Source: Xanthoparmelia taractica (lineage: Eukaryota; Ascomycota; Lecanoromycetes; Lecanorales; Parmeliaceae). Taken from it: a DNA stretch of 64,000 bases. A model generated the notes under the pieces. That model did not search any database, was not told the DNA's origin, and worked only from the letters and a program-made list of their open reading frames with translations. Shown here in pieces: positions 23,649 to 34,700 of this stretch. The stretch's first letter is position 1; the number at the start of each line of letters is the position of its first letter. The stretch spans positions 59,838 to 123,837 of the forward strand of contig JANQBS010000107.1 of NCBI GenBank assembly GCA_033085395.1. The letters are read 5' to 3'. Both the position numbers and the translations under genes were made by a program.

Positions 23649-24852
23649 TCATCCCGGCGTAGCAGGCTTGGGAGTCGTGGCTTTTGGCGTTGTCACTCCC
23701 TTGTCGCTGGCAGCTTTGCTCTTCCTTCTAGACTTCTTCTCCTTGGTACCTGGCGTCGTCGGACTCCTCTCGCCGCCTTTTGTCGCCTTCCTGACCGGTG
23801 CTGGCAAATCCTCAGTCTTCAGCTGCGGCGTCGGTACTGCACTCTTTGCCGGAGTGGCCACTTCAGCAGATTGGCTTGAGGGTTTCGAAACATCCTGAGC
23901 TTGGCTGGAGGTTTTGGAGGAAGTCATTGACGTTGCCAGTGACGTGTTGTGCGACTTTGACAGCTTGAATGCACCCGGCTCACCCACGATGGGATTCTCA
24001 TCCATGTACTCGTTCGCGTAGCGATCAGATAGACTGTATGAATACTCCAGCATTTGGACGCCTTGGAGGCCCAAGTCCGAAGAAGTTTTAGAAGTTTTTG
24101 CGCTGGTAGCAGTCTCTTGTGTAGTGGGTAAGGGCGTGCCTCCTCCCGGCATCGGTGTACCCTCTTTGCTCGCCTGGGTCGCCTGGAGGCTTGAACCAGG
24201 TGTAGGGTTCTTTGATACGGGAGGGAGGTAGGTATGGCCAAGTGAAGGAGTAAAGCTAGGAAGGGAAGATGCTGTAGAGAGTAGCTTCGTGAGGGAGGTG
24301 ACTGTTGAGAGCTGGAGCTTAAAGGTCAGCGCGGTCAATGGACAGCAGTACGGTAGCACTTACCAGCCTGCTACCAAGAATATTCGCCACCGAAGGCGCC
24401 ATGTAGACATTTTCCCCCACGACGTAATACGAGCTGATTCCCGTCACCTCGTCCTGCGCGCCCTGTCTTTTGCGCCTTATCTGCTTCCGTATCACCCAGA
24501 CCCCGCTATTGTCAGGCTTGGTATCATTCTCGGAGGGGTCATGGGTGACCATGAATTCCAGCCCTTGCATCGTCCGCAACCTGCCCTCGAAAGCCTCTCG
24601 AGTCTGGATGATGTAGTACATGTTGGGGTTGTAGAGCGCTTGCGTAGTCAGGGTGGCATTGTTGGAAGTCGCGTCGAAAAAGGGGGATTCGGCGAAGTAG
24701 GGAAGGACTGCGAGAGACATTCAATGAGCTGGGGAGAAGCTTTGGGGGAAGTCCTTCAACTCGTACGTACCAGTGTTGGTGTGGATGCCGCCCATTTCCT
24801 GTGCTTTGGGGGATCGCCATTGTATCTCATCCAGAGGCGGCTCTTGCGCCAT
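23649..24852 (-). CDS. MED6: Mediator complex subunit 6
   Basis: Three exons on the minus strand: 24771-24852, 24364-24707 and 23649 to 24311 or 24317 (two in-frame acceptors six bases apart, so 362 or 364 residues). MED6 lies in the Mediator head module and links RNA polymerase II to activators. The conserved core is clear: IQWRSP near the start, YFAESPFFDATSNN, then VIRKQ and the ISSYYVVGENVYMAPSVANIL segment. The C-terminal third is a Ser/Thr/Pro/Lys-rich tail, normal for fungal MED6. It is convergent with the SDR gene, the two stops being 142 bases apart. Exon phases match (phase 1, then phase 0). Confidence 0.93.
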
Positions 24853-25690
24853 TGTTTGGGATCTGTTGTCAAGGTTGGCATGCGGATCAATCAAGACGGC
24901 CAGGGCATAGAACAGTACCCATCTACAATGTTATACAAGGGCCAAAGTAAGGGATAGGTAGGTAAGGTACCTTACTCTCTACTAGCACACGCAAAACCTT
25001 GGCATTTCTTAGCAAGAGGGAACAAAAGAGGGTTAGGGTTTGGGTCAGCAGAGGAGTACATCAACACTAGTAGCACTCCGACCAGGTCAGCACAATTCTT
25101 CAGTCCATAAAGTTGCACTCTCCCTCAGGGCCTATCATCCTTGTCCACCATCATCGCGTCACAGAGCCCACAGCCACAGCAATAGGCGCAAAAAGACAGG
25201 GAAAGGTATTCCTTTGCTGCCTCGTTAGAACGCGTTAACAATGATAGTGGTGGTTTATGAGGGGATCAGACCGTGTATAAAAGGAAGAATGATGTACTCG
25301 TAGATGCCACGAGAAGCAACGTCTTCTCCCGGAGATTAGCAACCTCGTTTCTGATAGCATCTTCGACGAGGTCATTCTGCCCGAATTACCAAGGTTTGGC
25401 CATCGGTCATCGGACGGTCGAACCCCATTTGCGTGCCTAGACAAGCGCATTGATGACCTCTACGAGTCCCCTTTGAGGGCTGTTTGGTAAGATTGTGAAG
25501 CTTGCAAGTTCATCACTGTCACCTCGGAACTGATATTCATAAAGTGGGTTCTTCATAGGTTTGCCCTGGATGCCTAGTTTGATAACTTTGACTTCTCGAA
25601 TAGTGGGACTATAGGTTAGTGTGTCTCATGATCTAGCCGCTATATACAGTCGTGGGTGAGCGGGACATCTTTTACTACTTCGGACTGGGT
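24853..25690. other. intergenic region upstream of MED6
   Basis: No gene is supported. It contains the MED6 promoter, including the telobox-like site at 25033-25041. The far end grades into the decayed start of the iron-redox pseudogene. Confidence 0.5.
25033..25041 (+). promoter_or_regulatory. telobox-like site (TTAGGGTTT)
   Basis: TTAGGGTTT, the reverse of AAACCCTAA, lies 181 bases upstream of the MED6 start. Telobox elements in fungi and plants can bind Myb/TRF-type factors at housekeeping promoters. One occurrence in 64 kb of this composition could be chance. Confidence 0.3.
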
Positions 25691-27830
25691 AGAAAAGAGA
25701 TTTTAATACGTCCACCAGCAGTATCCAAGCTGCCACGTCCCATTATGCGAAGAATTTGAGGTCATATGCTACAGCTTCTAAACCAATGCAGTGGTACCGG
25801 AACAATTTCCTCCAGCTTGAATATCTCGAAGACCACCCAGCTGTGCTCGAACCAGCCCGAGAAGAACTCCTGGCTATGTTCTCGCGGGGCATTTCAGTCG
25901 CCCTCAAACAGCCTCGAGGAAGTCTTCTCGCTATCGAGCATTACGATGCAAATAGGGTCTGGACCTTTCTCGAGGACGAGCATGATAAACTCCTGACGGA
26001 GTGGGGGGATCATCTGGAGCGAAGGAAGCAAGGACAAGACCTTGAGCTGTTCGCAACAGCAGAAGCATTAAGGTATGGCTGGTCCAACAGGCCCCTGTCA
26101 AGTTTGTCGACGGTGCCTGGCTCGCCCACCCACACAAGATCACCTCTCCCTTTGCCCTTCGAAGCGTCACCAAAGCTGCCTGGCAGATCCTGTCGGAAGA
26201 GCTCGGCGATGGCGATCTCTCCAAGCACCACGAACTGTGTCTCTGGGATGGTGTGAACAGTCACGGTGCTTGGGAAGCTGACGTAGGCCAGCTTCTGATC
26301 TCATTGTTCCCAAACGAGTCCCTCCCCGGAGATCCTCCCCGAGATCCTGCCCGAAATCCTCGGCTTCAACATGCACTACGAGCTCATCATCCTGGACAGC
26401 ATGCGAGCGGCTCATGAGCTCAAGGCCCTCGGCATCAATCCTTACTATTTCCTCATCCATATTGCTATCGACAATTCCGATTTCGGACACGTGGCCATGG
26501 CTATGCAAACCGTCACTCGCTACCTTGATATGGTGCGAGCGACTGAGGGTGGAGCAGCTCTGGAGCAGGCATGGAAGCAAGTCCAGGTGGGGTATACTTT
26601 TTCTCAGGGTCTGGGAATTTCTCATTCTCACGAACGAGAAAGCTCAAGCTCTGCGGTCACGAGTTCAGACTGCGCGGCCCCCAGCACACCACTTGACCCC
26701 CTCAACGTCCGCGTGATGGGCATCTTCAAAGCCAAGGCGTCGGCCTCACACCATTTCCACTGCCAAAGCCAGGTGCGTATCAGGGGTCAAGCCCTGGCCA
26801 AGTGGCTGGCTCCGAGCATGGGGACGCAGCCGCACCCGCGGCAACACCTTGAACTCCTGAAGGCACTGAGCCAGGCCAAGCCGTGGATCTAAACCAGGGC
26901 GAGCAACAAAAGCCTGCTTGTGCGGGAGCTGTCGTGGGAAGGACGCATGTTTGGCGCTTTCACACACGACGAGGTCGTTGCTCTAACCGCGTGGATCGAC
27001 TCTGTGGAACCTGGGAATAACGATTGGCTGAAATGGGGCTTCACTTGCAGAAGCTATTGAATTCCAAGAAGGCGGTGGGTGAGCTCCAAGACCCGGCTCG
27101 TCACCATCCGTTAGTGAGGCCTTGCGGTACGGACAAGATAGCCATAGGGAGCCTCACGGCCGGATCGCAGGAGTCTGTCTCTGACTCAGAGCTCCAGATA
27201 AAACAACAGCCCCTGACTCCACCGTCCTACGCTCAACTATCAGACGTAATAGCCCTCTGGTTCGCGCACATTAGCCTGCTAGAGTAGCCGCACCCCCGCC
27301 GTAACTGTACAGAGGGGGCTTATTCAAGAAGTCAAGTGGGTGGGAAAGACGGTCGCATTTCTCATCCTGGCTGTGAATTATCTGTCCTGGGAATGGATGG
27401 AAACACCATTAACACACCCTCTCGGACCGCATCCCCACTCTACGCCAGCATCTTGCGTCTCCTACGCGCTTAAACCGGCTTCGCCATCGAAAACAGCATC
27501 GTGGCAGGTATGGACGAGATGAGGCGGCTCTCATGCCCTGGCTTAGTCGACATCGGCCTGGAGCTGCTGTATCGCGCCGGCTGGGCCATCAGTGCCAAGC
27601 CCTCGTGTTTGCAGGACGATTTCTTTTTGACGGCCAGCCAAGGCCAGGGCGCCGAGAGTGCCGGGCTGGCGCACAACATGCTGCGCTGGGGTGCGCGACC
27701 CAGCGCGAATCTTGGCTTGCTTCTAGACCTAGCCTTGGCGGTGTTGGAGCTCAAGGTCGCTGTTGCGAAGGCGCCTGGGCTGCTGGGTCAGGAGAGTCGG
27801 CCTCTGGGTTCTGTTAGTGGTAAGCTTGTC
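25690..27830 (+). pseudogene. iron-containing redox enzyme (haem-oxygenase-like) pseudogene
   Basis: Successive frames carry one decayed gene of the fungal haem-oxygenase-like iron-containing redox enzyme family. Recognisable pieces are YEYLEDHP-like N-terminal helices (about 25710-26070); FVDGAWLAHPHKITSPFALR and LWDGVNSHGAWEADVGQLL (about 26073-26325); GFNMHYELIILDSMRAAHEL with LKALGINPYYFLIHIAIDN and a following GHVAMA (about 26329-26892); RELSWEGRMFGAFTHDEV (to 27060); and LWFAHISLLE and GMDEMRR further down. Lesions seen: a one-base loss near 26072, an extra base at 26328-26329, an in-frame TAA at 26890-26892, a frame change near 27058, and stops near 27285 and at 27471-27473. The start is unclear, with a frame change near 25690. 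Cause of decay is unknown. It is not RIP-like, because GC content stays high. Confidence 0.65.
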
Positions 27831-27852
27831 AGCTTCATGGACTCAAAGATCA

Positions 27853-29095
27853 CTCCCATTGGGCTTGTTAGCAGTGGCAATCACCATAATACGAGAAGAA
27901 TTTCATCTATAGCAGCCATAGCAGCAACAAGTAAGCGCGAAGGCTGAGGGAATAGGAAATAGCTTGAAGATGGGTCAGGAGGGGGAAAGCGAAGCCAGCA
28001 ATTTCGGAGAAGCCCTGAGATTTTGCATCAGAGCCTATATCGCAATCCTATAGTGAGCTCGAGTTCACCGAAGGTGTGAGCAGGTCTATCTCTCCTTTTC
28101 TCGATCAGCAATCCAATCTTCTTATTTGGCATTGCCCACACTTCTGAGCCTGTTTTAAACGATTATCACCGTCTCATAAGGTTGATGCCTGAACCAATCA
28201 AGCTGCAAGGCCACACGCGTTTCAAACGCGTCTGCAATCGAATAGAACGCCTCTCGTGGCCATATCACGGTCATCTCGACGTCCTTCCGAACCATTGAGG
28301 TTTACCACAATGTTCTGACAATATGCACAAGAATGAGGTTGAAGCTCTAGTGGAGCCATCGTCAACATGGACCCTCGGATTCCTTTTAAAGCTAAGACCC
28401 AGCCAAGGCTAATATTGAGGATATCGCAAAAAGATTGGAGGTTCAGAAGAACTGTTTGAATCTGAAGCACAGAAGAACACTGTCAAGGATGCCTTTTCAG
28501 TAATCATACAGACTAACATCAAACTTCGCGATACGTTATCGCGCAGGGGAAGGATTCAATTAAAGAGACCTCTAAACAAGGCTGTAAGCGACAGGGCTAC
28601 GGGCAATATATGACACCCACTAATTGATCAGCCATAGTCAGGGAAAGCCCTGAGACCAGCCTTGCCAGTCGGGATGTGCAAGGTGACGCTTTGGCGCAAG
28701 AAGGCTGAAGATGCATGAAGAACTAGCGTATCAGATGAGCTTTTCTATTGGAGATTAGGGCCGAAAGCGAGCGGCGCACTCTACGTGGCTTGTAACCCTC
28801 CCTCCCACACCACTGAAGTACCCCTCCCTCATGACCCCAGTGAGGAGTTAGGGACTGAAAATTTCTTACACTGAGCTGGAAAGGCTGGATCCGAACAATT
28901 CTCCAATGCTCCAATGCGCACTTATACCTTTAGCTGAAGAGTAACTCAGAAATCAATTTCTTCGTAATTAAGTCTTGTATTGTCGGATTATAAAGGATGA
29001 TCGAAAACGAGTTTGAAGGATATTACGAGCCTTTGATGTAGTCTATTCTCTGCCCTAGGAGTGGGCGTCTGAGTACTGGGGCTGCACAATAGTAG
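27853..29095 (-). repeat. degenerate duplicate of the 5' region of the RelA/SpoT-NACHT gene
   Basis: The block 27853-28020 matches 36228-36396, and 28645-29095 continues the match to about 36862, in the same orientation and with many substitutions and indels. The matching part starts almost exactly at the start codon of the NLR (ATG at 36234; copy ATG at about 27859) and covers its upstream leader and promoter, not its coding region. The copy thus places an NLR promoter on the minus strand, reading toward the iron-redox pseudogene. A 624-base insert (28021-28644) interrupts it. Confidence 0.75.
28021..28644. other. 624-bp insert between 11-bp direct repeats, with HET-like N-terminal fragment
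   Basis: The insert is flanked by AAGCCCTGAGA at 28010-28020 and 28645-28655, while the other copy of the block (near 36380-36390) has a single one. This fits an insertion with a target duplication, or a deletion in the other copy. No terminal inverted repeats are evident. On the minus strand (about 28470-28222, then a frame change) it encodes SCAYCQNIVVNLNG followed by VLFD and ADAFETRVAL. This pattern recalls the N-terminus of fungal HET-domain incompatibility proteins (CxxC, then FD, then DA). The HET assignment is tentative because the HET domain itself is absent. Confidence 0.4.
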
Positions 29096-31739
29096 CGTTA
29101 ATCGCGGTGAGATTTGAGGTGGAGTTGAGACACCGCAAGTCCAACTTGGGAGACTTGAGATGGGTCAGAGCATGAGGAGGGTGCGAGCAATGTGTAACAC
29201 TTGTAAGAGCGAAAAGACAAAGGAACGAAAAGAGATACATTGTAGACGTAAATTGCAATGAAGTCTGACCGGAAAAGGGAATAGCCGAGAAAGATGGAAA
29301 GAACGTGTAGTGTTACAGTGAGTAAATCAATGAAGAGAAAACCACTAGTGTCCGTCTCGAGCATATCTTTTATATCCAAACTTAACCAAGAGGAACAATA
29401 ACATGCTGAATTGGCCCCTCTGTGCCTCTCTATCCACGCCCGCCTTGGACGCCCAGTTTCAAGATGTCCAAGTTATTAAAGATGTTAAAGAAAAATTGAT
29501 TACTTCTCCAAAGGCTCCCCTGGAGCAGGACATTTTAACATACAAAAATAGGGGTTACCCGCGAGAAGGCTGGGAATCCTAGCCCCCACACCAACACCAA
29601 CACCAACACCAACACTAATATCAACATTGGGGGCCAAATTCCAACACAAGTGACCCGCGTCACAATGAGATGGACGGAGGTGGTGTTAGCCTGATGCGGC
29701 TAGGCCTAAGGAGGGGGACGAATGTGGGATGTGCCGATGGCTCCGTTACGGCCAGTGTTATCAAGTCAATCATGATCTCCAGTGCGACTTTTGCCATCTT
29801 CAACGCACCGTCCGCCCCAGTCCTCATGTTCAAAGTTGTCACTCCTCCGTACCTTGTTGGAAGATTGATGTTGCTTTCTCTCTGGAAGTGGATTAACCTA
29901 CTACCTTTGTGCATCAACTATCATAGAAAAGTCAAAGATAGAAAAGTCGAATACATCCAAGAGGATCGTGTCAATAAATCCTGGCGGCTTCTTCCCCCGG
30001 GCCTTCTCACGATCACACGGGCCTAAACCCTACTGCGGTGGTTGGCTTTCATTTCACCTGTACGGGAAGTTGTTCTCAATATCCTTTACTGACGGCTTTG
30101 AACTTCTAGTATATTAAGGGAGGCGGAGCTCATGATTCTATCTCTCGCAACCTGATCAACGCATATGGCGTCGTTCAGTACATGTACGCAGCAATCGACA
30201 TCATCGCAACAGTACCCTAATATACATATACGCTCATGACTCCCCTGTGGCTCGCTGTTGTTGGTAGCATAGTATATATCACGATTCAGATACAGGATTT
30301 GCGTGACTAACCAGGATATTGGCTGCGAGAACAGCTAGTACTGCCATTCTGGCGATTCGGTATTCTTAATATAATCTGTCTGTGCTCAAGGCCGCTTTTA
30401 CCTTTTACAATCCGCCGAGTTCTTTAATGGAGACAGAACTACGTTCAAGATTTGGAGCTTTTGGCTTATCTCTATTTATTCGCTACCCTTGATCAATATG
30501 TGTTATACAAGCAAAGAGTATTGGTGAGAGTGTCATGGTCGTTTGTTGCTGGTGGGAGACAAGTGGCTGTGGGAAGCAGCCCAGCCCAGTTGACATATTT
30601 AGCCGGTACGTTCTATGGAATCTATCAAGGTGAACCAAGCGCAACGTAGTACACGGGTTTCAGTTGTAGATGATGGCGCTTCAATCACGCTCAAGTGCAT
30701 AGGCCACGTTAGAAGTTGACTTCGCCATCTTGTCGATAGTGATATGAATCTAGCAAATCCTACCCTCAAGACCTATCCTGCAATGTAATTCGTGCCCCCA
30801 TCCACCTGGAAAGCGACGAATAGAACTCTCCCTACTCGGAGACGCAACTGGTGGAGGTTTCGAAATGCAAGATACTTCATCGGGTGTAACAAACATCAAG
30901 AATGGCCTGTACTATAGCGCTTCTTCCATGCGCCTTTTTTCCACAAGAATTTAGCCAATAACACTACATTCATTTACCCCAGCCCTATGCATCGATTGAA
31001 TATCTTCCTCCTCATACTTCATCATTGCAAGCCCCCGAACCCAAGTTCCCTCGCCAATCCCGGAAGAGCCATTAGACGTTACCCAGGGTCCACCAATGCT
31101 AATTGCATGGAAGTGCACGAGTGATGAGGTAAGGTTCTGGCCTGCCCTTCTTCGCAATATATCCTGTGAAAAAGGGCTACTTCAGATCTCGAGTCTTTCG
31201 TCCAGCCCGCCCGAGCCCGATTCGACGAGATGCTGGATATACCTACCCGTGCCCCAGCGATATGTGATGACGGAGATGGAGCGTGAGGCAGGTATTTGTA
31301 CAATTATACGGCTGTCTGCTCCTTCGGACCTGCGCTCAGATTGAGCTGGGTTCTGTTTCGGAATGTGCAAGGGATTAGCGGAAAGGTGATATTGGTAGTT
31401 ATGGTCCGGGGAGGAATCGAGGAAAAGGCTGTTGCGGGGTGAATGGCGGACTTCTTTTTAGTGATATGCGCAACGCGGTCAGCTTGATCATTCGTCTCGA
31501 GGAGTCTTTCCATGCGCCGAACTGCTCAGCTGGCCAAGTTAGTTACTGCAGCTGGCTCGTCATTCTATTCTTCGTGTGGGTTCGTAGGTTCTTTTGGTGG
31601 TGAGCTAGTCAGCTTCGTCTTGTGTGGCTACTCGCTAATCGATCTTGCGGCACGCGAAACGTTAGGTCCATTGACGCAGCTTGTTTGTGCGCAGGTGAAT
31701 CTGTTTTGGGTAGCCTGAAAGAGCTAGTGATTCGGAAGG
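29096..31739. other. long region without a supported gene
   Basis: About 2.6 kb between the duplicated NLR leader and the stop of the RelA/SpoT-NACHT-WD40 gene. A CACCAA microsatellite lies at 29587-29616. Open frames at 29660-30026 and 30951-31513 (both strands) have no recognisable family and look like remnants. Given the neighbourhood, old gene debris is likely. Confidence 0.5.
29587..29616. repeat. CACCAA hexanucleotide microsatellite
   Basis: About four perfect CACCAA units followed by degenerate ones (CACTAATATCAAC). Confidence 0.8.
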
Positions 31740-34700
31740 CTAGGTACAAGGTGGAGCAACTGTGCTACTGAATTCAAAGAAACTCACTCGACCAGACCCG
31801 CTTCCTAAAACTAGTGTGTTGTTCTGGACAGCATACTTGTGTGGTCGACGATTATGTGGAAGCCATAGAACATTGCAACCATTATAAGTCACCCACTCCT
31901 TCTCGGCGTGCATATCGTATGATGCAGTCGTCAAGACCTGTTCGTATGTAGAGTCATGTAACGACGATGAGATCTGAACGAGCCAGCCGCTTACTTCTAG
32001 TTGGGACCCATCATGATTAAAGGAGATATTTCCGCCGCGATAGAGTCCGTGCCAGTAAGTTGCAATCTCCCTTTGAATGTCCCAAACCTCGACAGTGCCC
32101 CCAGGACACGCCAAGGCTAGAAGTTGACAGTCGGGAGAAAGGTTCATTGCGATCACCGAACTCGGACCACGTGTAAACATACTTCGAGTAGCCAATGTGG
32201 TTACATCCCAAAGTCTAATAGTCCAATCCTGAGATGCAGAGGCTAAAGTCTGACCATCTGTAGAAAAGGCTAGTGACTCTATCCAATTTCCGGAGGTATT
32301 ATAGATCCGATATCTTTTGGGATACTCGATCCTGCCTCGAGGGTCCCCTGTATCTAGATCCCAAAGCATAATAGTATCGCAAGATCCTGTGGCCAAAATT
32401 TGCCCGCTATGGGTCCAAGCGAGCGCGCGGACCGGAAAATTGCCTTCTTGAAATGTACCTTGACAGGCTCCTGTGGCTGAATCCCAAACTTTGATAGTAC
32501 CATTCATATATGCTGAGGCCAGAAGCTGACCGTTCGGGGAGAAAGCTATCGCACTAACAGTTGAATGACCTCCGAGGACGTATCGGGAGGTTCGTGTGGC
32601 TGAGTCCCACAGTCTAACAGTCTTGTCGTAGGATCCCGAAGCAAGAACATGGCCGCAGGGGGAGAAGACCATCAAGTGAATCATACCAGAATGACCTTCG
32701 AGTTCATCTCTAAAGGCGTCTGTATCTAGGCCCCACAGTCGAACGGTACCATCCTTAGATCCCGAGGCCAGGAAATGACTATTGGGGGAGAATGTCATTG
32801 TCCGAACCAACTCCAGATGACCCTTGAGTGTACCGTGCAAGACCCCTGTAACTGAATCCCGTAGTTGAATGGTGTTATCACCCCCCCCCAAGGCCAGCAG
32901 CCGGCCGTCGGGGGAGAAGACTAACACTGTTAAGCCTTTAGAAGCTCCTGTGATTATTCTTTCAGCGACCCCTGTAGCTGAATCCCAGAGTCTAGTAGTC
33001 CGATCATCAGATGTAGAGACTAGAAGCTGTCCGTTGGGGGAGAAAAGTATTGAATGGATGGAACTAGAATGACCTTTAAGCGTGCATTTTAAGACCCCCA
33101 TGGATGTGTCCCATAGTCTGATAACACAATCATCTTTTGATACAGAGGCCAATAGACGACCGTCAGGTGGGGAGAAGCTTACTGCCTCAATTGAGCCTAA
33201 ATGACCTTCGAGCGTACCTCGCGATGCCCCTGTGGATGAGTCCCAGAGTCGAACAGTCCTATCTCTCGAGCCGGATGCTAGAAGCTGGCCGTGAGGAGGA
33301 GAAAACGCCATCACCGAGACCAAATCTAAATGACCTCCCAGAACGCCTCGCACGGTCCCTCTGAGTGGGTCCCAGAGTCTGATATCTTTGTCTTTTGATG
33401 CAGATGCCAAGAAACGGCCGTCGGGAGAGAAAGTCATTTCAGTTTCATATAGCCGACCTTCAAGTATGTCTCGTGAGACCCCCGTAATTGGATCCCAAAT
33501 CTTGAAATATGACGGTAAGATGGAGAGGTCAGAAGCTGGCCGTCAGAGAGGAATAACATGGCAATGGGCCAAGAAGAGTAGTCTTTGAGAGTGCCTCTTA
33601 AGGCTCCGGTCGTTATGTCCCAAATTCTAATTTTATAGTCCCCATAGGAAGCACAGGCCAGAAGCTGGCCGTCTGGGGAGAAGATCACCTGATCGACCGT
33701 ATCTCCATTGCCCAGCGTTTGCAACGAAGCAGGCCAAGCCTCTTCAACACTCGGTAATCTCTCAATCCAAGGAGGCAATTCGTAAGAAAACAGACATTTG
33801 ATAATGCTAGCCTTTGGGCTGAACACGAGGGCAGAGATATAGACCTGAAGAGGTGCCGTCTCTATAACAAACCTAAACTGTAGGATAAATCGTCTTGCAT
33901 CTTTCACAAAGGATGTCAAACCGTTGCTCATTCGGGACTAGTAATTGATAAGATCAGCAAGTGATATACGTGGAATCTTTTGGGAAAGGTTTACCCTATG
34001 TATAGAGCATAGTGATTTGATCCCAAGTACAGCCTCAGAAAGCTTGCCCATCAGACTAAGCGCCTCAAGCCAATGAAGGAAGTGGGTTTTGAAAAACTGA
34101 AGGACCTGGCAATCTTCACGCAAAGTAAGAGTCTCTTGCTTAGTCGAGCCAGCTTGTTGAAGGTGATCAGCCCAGTATAGACATGCATATTGAGCGTAGA
34201 ACGGAATATGAGCTCTTATGCTGCTTTGTTCGACGTCACTGAGAGAAAATCCTGGCGCTTGCAAGTTACAGATATCTTTCCTCAGTATGGTCGACATTTT
34301 CTCTAAACAGAGACTGGCTGTATTAGCGTGTTCATATTCCTGACCCAAGAGGAAGATATCCTTTCTTTTCCATCACTCAGGTAGTCTTTTGTTGATTGAT
34401 GAACCAAGTATACTGTCTGTTCTCGGACTGTGAGGAAAGAGCCGCAAAGTCCTACTAACTCCTCTACATCTCCCTCATCATCTGAGATATTAGCAAAGAC
34501 GGCGATCTCTTCAAAACGTAACGGCCTCTTCGCGAGCGTAACCGAGCACAGGATGCGTCGAGAGAGCTCAATGTCATTCTTGTCTTCCTGGTGAAGGACC
34601 TGATCCAGCATCCTTTCGTAGAGAGGGATCAATCCTGCGGGGATCTTTTCAAGCAAAGACCTTACTTTCTGCGGCCGCTGCCGCCATACCTTGCTCAGCT

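Noticed and set aside
29660..30026. Open frames on both strands of about 85-118 codons
   Set aside because: No recognisable family and no supporting exon nearby. Treated as gene debris or chance.
30951..31513. Possible small gene on either strand
   Set aside because: Several overlapping frames of 60-80 codons exist, but none shows a domain, splice partners or a start context that sets it apart from chance.
33490..33600. Intron as explanation for the second NLR frame break
   Set aside because: Available GT-AG pairs would remove the core strand of a WD40 repeat, whereas one added base restores perfect repeat spacing.
34330..34380. Intron as explanation for the first NLR frame break
   Set aside because: A GTGATG...GTCAG intron of 37 nt is possible by sequence, but its donor phase (1) does not match the acceptor frame (0) and it would delete conserved residues. 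A one-base indel fits better.
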